Origin: Bog-793 sp963785415 | GTDB taxonomy: Bacteria; Actinomycetota; Acidimicrobiia; Acidimicrobiales; Bog-793 | DNA: 64,000 nt | Direction of reading: 5' to 3' | Assembly: GCA_963785415.1 (NCBI GenBank) | Contig: CAWAVB010000001.1 | Location: 1,240,001-1,304,000, forward strand | Shown here: piece by piece, positions 1 through 9,876 of the stretch | Layout: the number at the start of each line of letters is the position of its first letter | Numbering within the stretch: position 1 is the stretch's first letter | Program-made: the position numbers and the translations under genes | Notes under the pieces: generated by a model | Told to the model about the DNA's origin: nothing | The model's input: only the letters and a program-made list of their open reading frames with translations | The model's database searches: none

Positions 1-728
1 CAGCGCTCGGAGACGTAGCTCGGACGGTGGAGCACCCGCACCCGCAGCTCGCCCGGCGGGCCGACCACGGACGTCACCTCGGAGAGGGTGTGGACGTGGA
101 TGCGTGAGTCCGTCGCGGCGTTGGCGAGACGTGGCGCGAGCGAGCACATCGCGCAGTCCTCGGTCGGGAAGGTCTTCGACAAGCGTGCCATGTAACCGCC
201 GAGCGACTGCTCGCGTTCGACGATGTGTACCTCGATGCCCGCGTCGGCGAGCTCCTCGGCAGCGGACATCCCGCCGATCCCCCCACCGACGACGACCGCG
301 GAACGGTGCAGGAACGTCCGGGTCCGCGTCAGGTCGGACTGCTGGGTCGCGCGGGCGACCGCCGCGGCGAGGATCGTCTCGGCCTTTTGCTGCGCCTTCG
401 CCGGTTCGTCGCGGTGGACGAACGAACAGCCTTCGCGCAGATTGGCGAAGGCCACGGCGTTCTCACCCAGGCGCAGCTCGCGCGCGATGCGCTCGAACGT
501 CGGGCCCTGGACGCGCCGCGAGCAAGCGCCGATCACGATGTGGTCGAGTCCCCGCGACTGCACGGCCCGCTCGATGCGCCGCCGTCCCTCGGTGCCACAC
601 ATGAACTGGCTGACCGACACGTTCACGACACCGGGCAGGGCGCGACCACCGGCGGCGAGGGACCTGAGGTCCAGGACGTCGGAGATGTTGCCCCCGCACT
701 CGCAGAGGAAGACGCCGCAGCGCGTCAG
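1..728 (-). CDS. hdrA: HdrA-like heterodisulfide reductase subunit A, 5' part (runs off window)
   Basis: About 242 residues are visible; the 3' end lies beyond base 1. HdrA is the FAD/iron-sulfur subunit of heterodisulfide-reductase-type electron-transfer complexes. Seen in order: an N-terminal domain starting CGVFLCECGGN with further conserved cysteines (QFMCGTEG, GACSRR, NLREGCSF), then an FAD-binding GGGIGG motif near residue 140 and GGYMARLSKTFPTEDCAMC near residue 185, all characteristic of HdrA. The frame is open from the end of hdrB, but no ATG, GTG or TTG precedes the first cysteine. A CTG at 728 overlaps the hdrB stop as CTGA, with AAGGAG three bases upstream, so a CTG start is inferred. 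It forms an operon with hdrB. Whether the complex works on CoM/CoB, sulfur compounds or another disulfide cannot be told from the sequence. Confidence 0.85.
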   Translation of the reverse strand, partial: MTRCGVFLCECGGNISDVLDLRSLAAGGRALPGVVNVSVSQFMCGTEGRRRIERAVQSRGLDHIVIGACSRRVQGPTFERIARELRLGENAVAFANLREGCSFVHRDEPAKAQQKAETILAAAVARATQQSDLTRTRTFLHRSAVVVGGGIGGMSAAEELADAGIEVHIVEREQSLGGYMARLSKTFPTEDCAMCSLAPRLANAATDSRIHVHTLSEVTSVVGPPGELRVRVLHRPSYVSER

Positions 729-1636
729 TCGCTCCTTCCCTCTTGGGCCGGCACGCTCGAGCGTTTCCGGGCGCCGATGCGTTCGAGCAGCGGCTCGAGG
801 TTCTGGGAGTGGGCCTCGACGCCGCAGACCGTGTCCGGGTCGGCTCCGAGGGCGAGCGCCACGAGCTGCTGCACGTGGAGGTGGACGAAGGGATACTCCT
901 CGCCGGAGGACGCCGAGATGGCGTCGTGGTAGCGGTCGAACTGGACCGAGCAGTTCGGGCACATGTGGACGAGCACGTCGATCTTCTCGGCCGCCAGTCG
1001 CCGCAGCTTCTCCCGGGTGACGGCGAGCGAGCGCGAGGGGTTGACGAAGATCTGACGGAATCCGGCGCCGCAGTGCGTCGTCTTTTCGGGGTAGTTCCCG
1101 GTCTTCTCGACGCCCATCGGTTCGAGCAGGTCCTCGGGAAGCATGAAGTTCTCGCTGTCCCCGAGCACCTCGTCAGGGAAGACCTTGCAGTAGTGGCACG
1201 CCGGGTGGGTCGCGACCTTGAGGCCCGACAGCCGCCGACGGATGAGGTCGGGGATCTGTCGGTGCCGGCTCCAGAGGATCTCGAGGGTGTGGCGGTGCTG
1301 GATCGTGCCGGCGATGCGGTCGTCGTAGCGGCGGCCGATCTTCGCGAGCGTCTCGTTCGCCTGCCGCCGGTACTCGGGGACGTTCAGCACGTCGCGGCAC
1401 TTCTTGTTGATCGCGTAGCACGTCGAGCACAGGTACGACTGGACCGGGTGGTCTGCCTCCACCGCCACGCAGGCGTTGCGCGCCGCGACGGCGAGGGTCG
1501 TCTGGAACGGCATGAGGTCGGAGTAGTAGCCGAGCCCGGTGCAGCAGGTCTGGTCCGTGTTGACCGTGTACTCCACGTCGAGCCGCTCGAAGAGCCACTT
1601 CGTCGCCGCCTCGACCCCCGGGTACTCGGAGGACAC
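725..1636 (-). CDS. hdrB: HdrB-like heterodisulfide reductase subunit B (N-terminus probably longer)
   Basis: A 303-residue protein from GTG 1636 with two cysteine-rich CCG-type domains, which in HdrB hold non-cubane [4Fe-4S] clusters at the disulfide-reducing site. The first domain shows QTCCTG and LCSTCY; the second shows HPACHYC, HCGAGF and MCPNC. In the second domain the usual CC is HC. Upstream of GTG 1636 the same frame stays open to a stop at 1708-1710 and encodes QLFRSCL. That cysteine lies exactly 31 residues before the CC pair, the spacing known for the first cluster ligand of HdrB. The true N-terminus is therefore probably upstream, although no standard start codon exists there. 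GTG 1636 does have GGAG seven bases upstream. Promoter at 1709-1737; hdrA follows with a 4-bp overlap. Confidence 0.88.
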   Translation of the reverse strand: MSSEYPGVEAATKWLFERLDVEYTVNTDQTCCTGLGYYSDLMPFQTTLAVAARNACVAVEADHPVQSYLCSTCYAINKKCRDVLNVPEYRRQANETLAKIGRRYDDRIAGTIQHRHTLEILWSRHRQIPDLIRRRLSGLKVATHPACHYCKVFPDEVLGDSENFMLPEDLLEPMGVEKTGNYPEKTTHCGAGFRQIFVNPSRSLAVTREKLRRLAAEKIDVLVHMCPNCSVQFDRYHDAISASSGEEYPFVHLHVQQLVALALGADPDTVCGVEAHSQNLEPLLERIGARKRSSVPAQEGRSD

Positions 1637-1708
1637 GAGGCAGCTCCGGAAGAGCTGTACCCCGCCTTTGATGGGGTCGATGTCTGGCGTCGTCTGGGGG
1701 ATGTCTCT

Positions 1709-1737
1709 TACTTAATCAAATCTATGGAGCTTGTCAA
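1709..1737 (-). promoter_or_regulatory. Sigma-70-type promoter of hdrBA
   Basis: On the minus strand TTGACA (1737-1732) is followed after exactly 17 bases by TAAGTA (1714-1709). A transcript would begin near 1702, about 65 bases before GTG 1636. This is the best consensus promoter in the window. It lies in an AT-richer patch unlike its surroundings. Confidence 0.7.
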
Positions 1738-2279
1738 GTTAATGGAGGTGGGGACGGTCCCCGTTTCGGAATATCCCCTCCCGAGCAGGGCCTGGGCGTG
1801 GCGGACTACGGCGCGGTCGTCTCCGGGAGCCTCCGTAAACGCCTCGCCCGCGCCGCCAGGGTCGTCCGAGGAGCCCGGCGACCGGGATCGGCCACCTCGG
1901 GGACGTTTTCGTCGACCGCCGGCGGAATCCCGCCCTGGCACCGGCGTGCCGTCTCCGGCGCGTCACGGGCGGCTGACGCGATCACGCGCCGGCGGTCATT
2001 TCACGGTTCGGCTATTCGGATTTCCGCACCACTGTGTTTCCCGCTCCGCGCGCGCTCGCATCTCGAATCGGGCGAATCCCCTATTTTGCTTGGATCCCCG
2101 GGCCAATTTTCTCGTGAGAAAGATCACACCCCGCCGATACCCGCGATCCGTGCTCTCGGCAGAGGCGATGAAACCCGGTGCGGTAAAGGGGCCACGATAT
2201 CGTTCGGTCCGGTACGACATACCCGTCGCAGGACGCGGAAACCGGTTTCGGGGCGATCCCAGCGGACAAAGGAGACGCC
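1738..2279. other. Intergenic region between divergent hdrBA and the GH94 gene
   Basis: About 540 bases with no convincing gene; open frames here lack homology-like features. It should contain the GH94 promoter, but I see no clear -35/-10 pair. A good ribosome site AAAGGAG (2268-2274) sits five bases before the GTG at 2280. Confidence 0.5.
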
Positions 2280-4745
2280 GTGCACTACGGATACTTCGAC
2301 GACGAGCGCCGGGAGTACGTCATCACCCGGCCCGACACGCCGCTGCCGTGGATCAACTACCTCGGCACCGAGGAGTACTTCGCCTTCGTGTCGAACACGG
2401 GGGGCGGCTGTTCTTTCTACCGCGACGCCCGCCTGCGCCGACTTATCCGCTACCGCTTCAACAACGTGCCCCCCGACTTCGGGGGCCGCTACATCTACGT
2501 GCGCGACGACGCCGACGGCGACTACTGGTCGCCGTCGTGGCAGCCCATCAAGAGCCAGCTCGACGCGTACGAGTGCCGCCACGGGATGTCGTACACGTCG
2601 ATCTCGTCGGTCCACAACGACATCCGCGCCGAGACCCTCTACTTCGTCCCCCTCGGCGAGAACCTCGAGGTCTGGCGCCTCCGGGTGACGAACAACCGCA
2701 AGCGGCCCGCCAAGCTCTCGCTCTTCTCGTCGGTCGAGTTCTGTCTCTGGGACGCGATGGACGACATGACCAACTTCCAGCGCAACTTCTCCGTCGGCGA
2801 GGTCGAGGTCGTCGACGGTGTCATTTACCACAAGAGCGAGTACCGCGAGCGGCGCAACCACTTCGCCTACTTCGCCTGCTCCGAACCGCTCGCCGGATTC
2901 GACACCCAGCGGGAGATCTTCCTCGGCGCCAACCGGGGCTGGGACACGCCGGCGGCCGTCGAGCGCGGGAGCTCCTTCGACTCGGTCGCCCACGGCTGGT
3001 CGCCGATCGGCTCGCACCACGTCCGGCTGACGTTGGCGCCCGGAGAGACGCGCGAGGTCGTCTTCCTCCTCGGGTACGCGGAAAACCCGCCGGACGCCAA
3101 GTTCGACCCGCCCGGATCCCAGACGATCGACAAGCGGCGCGTCCTGCCGACGATTGAACGCTGGTTGAAGCCGGCAACGGTCGAGGACGGGCTGGCGGCG
3201 CTGCGCCGCTCCTGGGACGCGCTCCTCTCGGTCCTCCACGTCGAGACCCCTGACGAGGACACGAACCGGATGGTGAACATCTGGAACCCCTACCAGTGCA
3301 TGGTGACTTTCAACCTCAGCCGGTCGATGTCCGGCTACGAGTCGGGAATCGGCCGCGGCATGGGTTTCCGCGACTCGAGCCAGGACCTCTTCGGCTGCAC
3401 GAGCGAGGTCCCCGAGCGCGCCCGCGAGCGCATCCTCGACCTCGCGGCGACCCAGCTCGCGACCGGCGGCGCCTACCACCAGTACCAGCCACTCACGAAG
3501 CGGGGCAACGACGCCGTCGGCTCCGGGTTCAACGACGACCCGCTCTGGTTGGTCCTTGCCGTGGCGGCCTACCTGAAAGAGACCGGGGACACCGCGATCC
3601 TCGACGAGCCCGTGCCCTACGACCTCGTCGCGGGGACCGAGACACCGCTCTACGAGCACCTCCAGCGCTCCGTCCGCTACACGCTCGAACGGCTCGGACC
3701 CCACGGCCTGCCGCTCATCGGTCACGCCGACTGGAATGACTGCCTCAACCTCAACTGCTTCTCGGACACCCCGGGCGAGTCCTTCCAGACGACGGGAAAC
3801 CGCGAGGGTGGCGTCGCCGAGTCCGTGTTCATCGCCGGGCAGTTCGTCCTCGCGGCCCGCGAGCTCGCCGCGGTCGCCGCGGGGCGGGGGTTGGCCGACG
3901 AGGCCGCCGGATACGAGTCCGAGGCGACCCGGATGGCCGCCGCGGTCGAGGAGCACGGCTGGGACGGCAACTGGTACCTGCGGGCCTACGACTACTCCGG
4001 CAACCCCGTCGGTTCGCACCAATCCGACGAGGGCCAGATCTTCCTGGAGTCACAGGGAATCTGCGCCATGGCTGGCATCGGATCGGCGAACGCCCGGCCC
4101 GCCGCCGCCCTCACGAGTGTGCGGGAACGGCTCGCCACCGAGCACGGCATCATGCTCGTCCATCCCCCCTACACGAAGTACCACCTCGAGATCGGGGAGA
4201 TCTCCTCGTACCCACCGGGTTACAAGGAGAACGGCAGTGTCTTCTGCCACGCCAACACGTGGGTCATGATCGCCGAGGCAAAGATCGGCGACGGCGACGC
4301 GGCGTTCGACTACTACCGACGGACCAATCCCTCGGCACGGGCACCGATCAGCGATGTCCACCGCTGCGAGCCGTACGTCTACGCCCAGATGATCGCCGGC
4401 CGCGATGCGCCGACCTTCGGCGAGGCGAAGAACTCGTGGCTCACGGGATCGGCGTCCTGGCACCTGACGGCAATCACGCAGTGGATCCTCGGTGTGCGCC
4501 CCGAGCTCGACGGGCTGCGCATCGACCCGGTGCTGCCGGCGTCGTGGGGCGGTTTCTCGGCCCGCCGCCGTTGGCGCGGCGCGACCTACGAGATCACCGT
4601 CCACAAAGAACCCGGGGTCACGGGACGCGTCCGGGGGCTCGCCGTCGACGGAACCCGTCTGGAAGGGAATCTCGTCACGCCGGCCGACCCCGGGTCGTCC
4701 GTCGTGGTCGAGGCGACCGTGGAGGCTGCGGACCCGGCGAGCTAG
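2280..4745 (+). CDS. Cellobiose phosphorylase-like GH94 enzyme
   Basis: An 821-residue intracellular glycoside phosphorylase of family GH94. Members cleave cellobiose or related beta-glucosides with phosphate to give alpha-glucose 1-phosphate and glucose. The length fits the family. Visible landmarks are an N-terminal beta-sandwich (YGYFDD...EYVITRPDTPLPWINYLG), the catalytic-domain motif DWNDCLNLNC with the likely general acid Asp487, and the C-terminal SAxWHLTAITQWILGVRP. No signal peptide. GTG start 2280 is set by AAAGGAG. The gene is convergent with a GH1 beta-glucosidase and near an Opp-type transporter, which supports a role in cello-oligosaccharide use. GH94 also includes cellodextrin, chitobiose and laminaribiose phosphorylases, so the exact substrate is inferred. 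Confidence 0.9.
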   Translation: MHYGYFDDERREYVITRPDTPLPWINYLGTEEYFAFVSNTGGGCSFYRDARLRRLIRYRFNNVPPDFGGRYIYVRDDADGDYWSPSWQPIKSQLDAYECRHGMSYTSISSVHNDIRAETLYFVPLGENLEVWRLRVTNNRKRPAKLSLFSSVEFCLWDAMDDMTNFQRNFSVGEVEVVDGVIYHKSEYRERRNHFAYFACSEPLAGFDTQREIFLGANRGWDTPAAVERGSSFDSVAHGWSPIGSHHVRLTLAPGETREVVFLLGYAENPPDAKFDPPGSQTIDKRRVLPTIERWLKPATVEDGLAALRRSWDALLSVLHVETPDEDTNRMVNIWNPYQCMVTFNLSRSMSGYESGIGRGMGFRDSSQDLFGCTSEVPERARERILDLAATQLATGGAYHQYQPLTKRGNDAVGSGFNDDPLWLVLAVAAYLKETGDTAILDEPVPYDLVAGTETPLYEHLQRSVRYTLERLGPHGLPLIGHADWNDCLNLNCFSDTPGESFQTTGNREGGVAESVFIAGQFVLAARELAAVAAGRGLADEAAGYESEATRMAAAVEEHGWDGNWYLRAYDYSGNPVGSHQSDEGQIFLESQGICAMAGIGSANARPAAALTSVRERLATEHGIMLVHPPYTKYHLEIGEISSYPPGYKENGSVFCHANTWVMIAEAKIGDGDAAFDYYRRTNPSARAPISDVHRCEPYVYAQMIAGRDAPTFGEAKNSWLTGSASWHLTAITQWILGVRPELDGLRIDPVLPASWGGFSARRRWRGATYEITVHKEPGVTGRVRGLAVDGTRLEGNLVTPADPGSSVVVEATVEAADPAS

Positions 4746-4759
4746 CCCGCGCCCTCGAA

Positions 4760-4783
4760 CCCCCGGCCGGGAGTCCCCGGGGG
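4760..4783. terminator. Hairpin between convergent GH94 and GH1 genes
   Basis: CCCCCGG (4760-4766) and CCGGGGG (4777-4783) form a 7-bp GC stem with a 10-base loop in the 43-base gap between two convergent stops. No T-run follows, so it is at best a weak bidirectional terminator. Confidence 0.4.
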
Positions 4784-4788
4784 CCGCC

Positions 4789-6210
4789 TCAGTCCTGGTC
4801 GCCGGGCGGGATCTCGACCGCGTTCGCGGCGATGACGTCGCGCAGCCAGTAGGCGCTCGCCTTCGGGATCCGTGCCTGGGTCCCGTAGTCGACGAAGACG
4901 ATCCCGAACCGCTGCGAGTAGCCGTCGGCCCACTCGAAGTTGTCGAGCAGTGACCATACGACGTGGCCCCGCACGTCGACGCCCTGGGCGATGGCGGCGT
5001 GCACTGCCGCGAAATGGCTCGTCAGGTAGTCCACACGCTCGGGGTCCATCACCGCGCCGTCGGGGTCGACATAGTCCGGATACGCCGCGCCGTTCTCCGT
5101 GATGTAGATCGGCACGCTTCCGTAGTCGGCGCGCAGCCGCAGCAGAAGATCGGTGAGTCCCTCGGGATCGATCGTCCACCCCTTCGTCGTCACGGGCCGG
5201 TCCCCGTGGGCGATCTCGGCCGCCCCGAGCCACCGCGCCAACAAGAGGTTCGCCGGCGATCCGGACAGAGCACCGGGCGAATCCGCGCGCGGGGCGGCGG
5301 CCACCCGACGGCTCTTGTAGTAGTTGACGCCGAGGAAGTCGACGCCGGTCCGGATGACGTCGAAGTCCCCGTCGTGCAGTAACCCGTCCCCGCCGATCCC
5401 CAGGCAGTCTCCGAGGACGTCATCGGGGTAGCTGCCTTTCAGGACCGGATCGAGGAACCAGCGGTTGAGCTGGGCGTCGACCCGCCGGGCCGCGGCGACG
5501 TCCTCGGGACGGGTCGTCGCGGGGTACACCGACTCGCAGTTCAGCGTGATCCCGATCTCGGACGGCCCGGCGACTGCCTCGGCGAGGGCCCGCGACGCGA
5601 GCCCGTGCCCGACGAGCAGATGGTGCGCCGCCCGCACCGCCGCGCCAACATCATGGATCCCCGGGGCGTGGATGCCGGCGGCGTAGCCGGTGAACGCGGC
5701 CACCCACGGTTCGTTCACTGTCGTCCACCGCCTCACTCGGTCGCCGAGCGCGGCACCGACGATTCCGGCGAACTCCGCGAAGCGGCTCGCGGTGTCCCGG
5801 CTCGTCCAACCGCCCTTGTCCTCGAGCGCCTGGGGCAGATCCCAGTGGTAGAGCGTCACGAACGGCTCGATGCCCTGCGATACCAGCAGGTCGACGACTC
5901 GCCGGTAGTAGTCGAGGCCCGCCTCGTTCGCCTGGCCGCTGCCGTCAGGTTGTACCCGCGGCCAGGAGATCGAGAAGCGATAGGCGGGAATCCCGAGCGA
6001 CACCATCAGCTCGACATCGCTCGCGATCCGGTGGTACTGGTCACACGCGACGTCGCCGTTGTCGCCGTGGTGGACCGCCCCCGGCCGGTGGCTGAAGGTG
6101 TCCCAGATCGACGGCCCCTTGCCGTCGGCGCGGGGAGCGCCTTCGACCTGATACGAGGCGGTCCCCACTCCCCACAGGAAACCGGGCGGGAACTCGAGGC
6201 GCCGGCTCAC
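4789..6210 (-). CDS. GH1 beta-glucosidase
   Basis: A 473-residue glycoside hydrolase family 1 enzyme hydrolysing terminal beta-D-glucosyl residues, typically cellobiose, in the cytoplasm. It begins FPPGFLWGVGTASYQVEGA, the classic GH1 N-terminal signature. The acid/base glutamate is in TVNEPW (Glu167) and the nucleophile in YITENG (Glu372). The C-terminal GYSQRFGIVFVDY is also typical. No signal peptide. GTG start at 6210. It lies downstream of the solute-binding protein gene on the same strand, but a strong hairpin at 6459-6519 separates them, so it probably has its own promoter in 6211-6458. I see no clear LacI-type operator there. Confidence 0.93.
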   Translation of the reverse strand: MSRRLEFPPGFLWGVGTASYQVEGAPRADGKGPSIWDTFSHRPGAVHHGDNGDVACDQYHRIASDVELMVSLGIPAYRFSISWPRVQPDGSGQANEAGLDYYRRVVDLLVSQGIEPFVTLYHWDLPQALEDKGGWTSRDTASRFAEFAGIVGAALGDRVRRWTTVNEPWVAAFTGYAAGIHAPGIHDVGAAVRAAHHLLVGHGLASRALAEAVAGPSEIGITLNCESVYPATTRPEDVAAARRVDAQLNRWFLDPVLKGSYPDDVLGDCLGIGGDGLLHDGDFDVIRTGVDFLGVNYYKSRRVAAAPRADSPGALSGSPANLLLARWLGAAEIAHGDRPVTTKGWTIDPEGLTDLLLRLRADYGSVPIYITENGAAYPDYVDPDGAVMDPERVDYLTSHFAAVHAAIAQGVDVRGHVVWSLLDNFEWADGYSQRFGIVFVDYGTQARIPKASAYWLRDVIAANAVEIPPGDQD

Positions 6211-6458
6211 CGCGGCCCGCGCCCGGCCGTCGCGGGATGGACGCGCCGCCTCGTCGCGCCGCCTCGTTGCTCCGTCATCGACGTGCCACCGTAGTCGCCG
6301 ACTTGGGGGCTAAGCCCGAAACGGCACAACGACGGCGACCCTCATGCGGCCCCATCCCGCCTCCCGGACCGACGATCCCCGAGGAGGCGCCGGCCCTCTC
6401 ACCTTCCTCGAACGCGCGGGAACGCAACTCCGACACCCCTCGTACGCGAACGCGAAAC
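6211..6458. other. Upstream region of the GH1 gene
   Basis: No gene seen. It presumably carries the GH1 promoter; no confident -35/-10 pair or operator palindrome was found. Confidence 0.4.
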
Positions 6459-6519
6459 CGCCGGTGACCCAGGCCCGACCCCGTGTCCTCCACGGAGCCG
6501 GAAGCCTGGGCCACCGGCG
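6459..6519 (-). terminator. Long hairpin downstream of the solute-binding protein gene
   Basis: CGCCGGTGACCCAGGC (6459-6474) pairs with GCCTGGGCCACCGGCG (6504-6519): 16 bp with one mismatch. The loop contains a smaller CCGTG/CACGG hairpin. It lies 29 bases past the solute-binding protein stop on the minus strand, so it probably ends or protects that transcript. No T-run is present. Confidence 0.6.
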
Positions 6520-6547
6520 TATTTCAGAAACTGAGTTGACTAACCGA

Positions 6548-8287
6548 CTATGAAGCCGCCGTCAGGTGAAGGACGATGACTTCGTTGGTCGGCGTGTTCG
6601 GGCTGCCGGACTCGTACGCGTTGGTCGAGGTCGGCCAACCTGAGAAGGCTCCCGTGTTGTACTCGTCAAACGATGCTCCGTAGAGGATCGGGATGACGGG
6701 CAGGTTCGCTGCCACGTACTGCTCGATGGGCAGGAGGTCCGCCTTCTGCGCCTTGACAGTCGTCGCACCCGCCAACGTGGTGAGGTCGGTCTGCATCGCA
6801 GCATTGCGCGAACGCTCGAAGTCGCCACCACCGGTGCCGATGAGCTTGGAGTTCAGCCAGTTGTTGTAGACCTGGTAGGCCGAGATGCTCGAGGCGCCCC
6901 AGTGGATGTCCAGCTGGAAGTGGCCAACTTGCATCGCCTGTCCCCAAGCCTGCGGGGTCTGGCCGATGAAGGTTGCGTTGAAGCCCGCAGCCCTCAGTTC
7001 ATCCGCCGCCAGCGCACAGTCGGAGGCGTAGTCGGTGTAAGCCGAGGGGTCTCCGAGGTTCAGCGACAGTTCCTTGCCCTTCAGGTTGAAGTAGCCGTTC
7101 TGGCCCATCTTCCATCCGGCCTTCACAAGGACAGCCTTCGCAGCCTTGATGCTGGCGTTGTCATTGAAGTTCCCAATCTTGCTGGAAACGAGCGATGAGA
7201 AGCCGGGCTCGGTGAGACCGCTCATGCTGGTCGCCGGTGGCTCGAAGCCAGACTCTCCGACAAAGCTCAGCGTGTTGCGGTTGACCGCCAGGCTGATGGC
7301 TTCACGCACCGCCAGCATGTTGGTCGGGAAGACGGTCAGGTTCGGCCACATGGTCACGGTGTTCACCGGAGCGAACCAAACCGCGTGACCCGTGCCCTTG
7401 AGGAAGGTGCTGCTCAGGCCGGTGATGAAGTTTCCAGCCCAGTCGAGCGTGTTGTTGTCAAGGAGCGAGAGCACGCTGGTGTTCGAACCGATCTGCGGGA
7501 ACTGGACCTCGGTTGGTCCGGACGTGAAGGTGCCGACCGGGTCCGGGGCCGCGGCCGTGGCCGGAGTGACCCAAGGAGCCTTGGTCGTCCACTGCGGGCC
7601 GCCCCAGTAGTTGGGGTTCTGGACCAGGGTGATGGTCCCGCTCGAGTACCCAGCCTGCAGCTCGTACGGGCCGGTGCCGGCGATGGCGCCGGCGTCAGCG
7701 TAGGTCGCCGGAGAAGATCCAGCGGCGGTCCAGAAGGCCGGTCCGACGATCGGCACGGTGCCGATGTTCTGCAGGTTCGTGTACTGGGCCGACGAGAAGT
7801 TCACCGTCACGACGTTGCCGGCGGACGTCGCCGACGTGATCGCAACTCCACCGCCGTTGATGGCGGCGTTCGCGCCGACTTCGCTGTAGCACTTCGCCAC
7901 GTCAGCTGCGGTCAATGTCGAGCCGTCGCTGTACTTAATGCCCGGGCGAATTGCGAACATGATCGACGTGCCGCCGCTGCCCCACTTGTACGTCGACGCA
8001 ATGAAGCCGTACGGCGGGACTGTCGGCTGGGCGATGTCGAACTGCAACACCGACTCGTAAATCAGCGAGGTGGCCCCAACCTGGGTCTCACTGGAGCTGA
8101 TGTACGGGTTGAAGTTCGCCGTCAGCGCCGATTCTGGGCTTGACTCCATGACCAGTGTGCTGCCCGTTGCCCCCGACGTTGTCGCCGAGGCGAAGATGCC
8201 CGCGAGCATCCCCCCGCCAAGGCCGGCGACCATGAGGGTCGACGCAGCTACCCGCCGAAGCTTCTTATCAGTAAACCATCGTGTCAT
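6548..8287 (-). CDS. ABC transporter substrate-binding protein, family 5 (SBP_bac_5)
   Basis: A 579-residue secreted binding protein of the dipeptide/oligopeptide/oligosaccharide family. The N-terminus has a basic start (TDKKLRRVA) and a hydrophobic segment ending ASATTSGATG, a secretion signal; there is no clear lipobox cysteine. The mature part contains the family hallmark KYSDGSTLTAADVAKCY and the typical two-lobed layout. It precedes the GH1 gene and follows the Opp-type permease/ATPase genes on the same strand, so it is the likely ligand receptor of that transporter. Proteins of this family bind peptides, nickel or oligosaccharides. A beta-glucan oligosaccharide is inferred only from the GH94/GH1 neighbours. 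ATG 8287 has AAAGG about nine bases upstream. Confidence 0.88.
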   Translation of the reverse strand: MTRWFTDKKLRRVAASTLMVAGLGGGMLAGIFASATTSGATGSTLVMESSPESALTANFNPYISSSETQVGATSLIYESVLQFDIAQPTVPPYGFIASTYKWGSGGTSIMFAIRPGIKYSDGSTLTAADVAKCYSEVGANAAINGGGVAITSATSAGNVVTVNFSSAQYTNLQNIGTVPIVGPAFWTAAGSSPATYADAGAIAGTGPYELQAGYSSGTITLVQNPNYWGGPQWTTKAPWVTPATAAAPDPVGTFTSGPTEVQFPQIGSNTSVLSLLDNNTLDWAGNFITGLSSTFLKGTGHAVWFAPVNTVTMWPNLTVFPTNMLAVREAISLAVNRNTLSFVGESGFEPPATSMSGLTEPGFSSLVSSKIGNFNDNASIKAAKAVLVKAGWKMGQNGYFNLKGKELSLNLGDPSAYTDYASDCALAADELRAAGFNATFIGQTPQAWGQAMQVGHFQLDIHWGASSISAYQVYNNWLNSKLIGTGGGDFERSRNAAMQTDLTTLAGATTVKAQKADLLPIEQYVAANLPVIPILYGASFDEYNTGAFSGWPTSTNAYESGSPNTPTNEVIVLHLTAAS

Positions 8288-8712
8288 GTCTTAGCGACCT
8301 TTCTATGGACTAACGCCAGAGACCGACTTACACGTGCACGATTCAGCTCCGCGGACAGAAAAGCCCTCGGACCACCCGCAACCTATCAGATGGCGCACCG
8401 GCGGGGGAGGGACAAAGCTCGGATCGGCCACCAGGTCGCCGTCAGCGCGGTACGTGTTTTCCCAGGTGGACACCGCCGATGACGGCTCGTGCACTCGCGC
8501 GGTCCGGCCTGTTGTGATCCCCGGCGCGTCGCTCGCCAACGTCGGCTCGGGCGTCCATCTCCAGAGACTCCGTCCAGGGGGCGCGTCGCGATCGCAATGG
8601 GGCGCATCGGTCATCCACCAGGGCCAGATCCGCCAGGAATTTCCGGCCCGCCGCCACCGTCGCCGCGAATCCGGCACCGAGAGGCGCCACTCCTCCCGCG
8701 TCGCCGGGTCAC
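8288..8712. other. Gap between oppF-like and binding-protein genes
   Basis: About 425 bases upstream of the binding-protein gene with no convincing ORF. Together with the hairpin at 8713-8751 it suggests the binding-protein gene has its own promoter or differential expression. No clear promoter elements were recognised. Confidence 0.4.
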
Positions 8713-8751
8713 GCTCTGACGAGCGCCCGTCACAAAACGGCTCGTCAGAGC
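8713..8751 (-). terminator. Perfect 11-bp hairpin after the oppF-like gene
   Basis: GCTCTGACGAG (8713-8723) and CTCGTCAGAGC (8741-8751) are exact reverse complements with a 17-base loop. It lies about 50 bases past the oppF-like stop on the minus strand and before the binding-protein gene, so it is probably a terminator or mRNA-stabilising stem. It has no U-tract. Confidence 0.55.
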
Positions 8752-8802
8752 CCCGTGCCGTCGCGCGACTCCGACGGCAGCTCGCGCGACGGAGTTGGAA
8801 AC

Positions 8803-9872
<1,070 letters not shown>

Positions 9873-9876
<4 letters not shown>

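Noticed and set aside
743..3157. Very long plus-strand open frame opposite hdrB and over the GH94 gene
   Set aside because: It is the GC-rich shadow of the real genes; the translation is Arg/Pro/Val-rich without motifs, while the other strand/frame shows strong HdrB and GH94 motifs.
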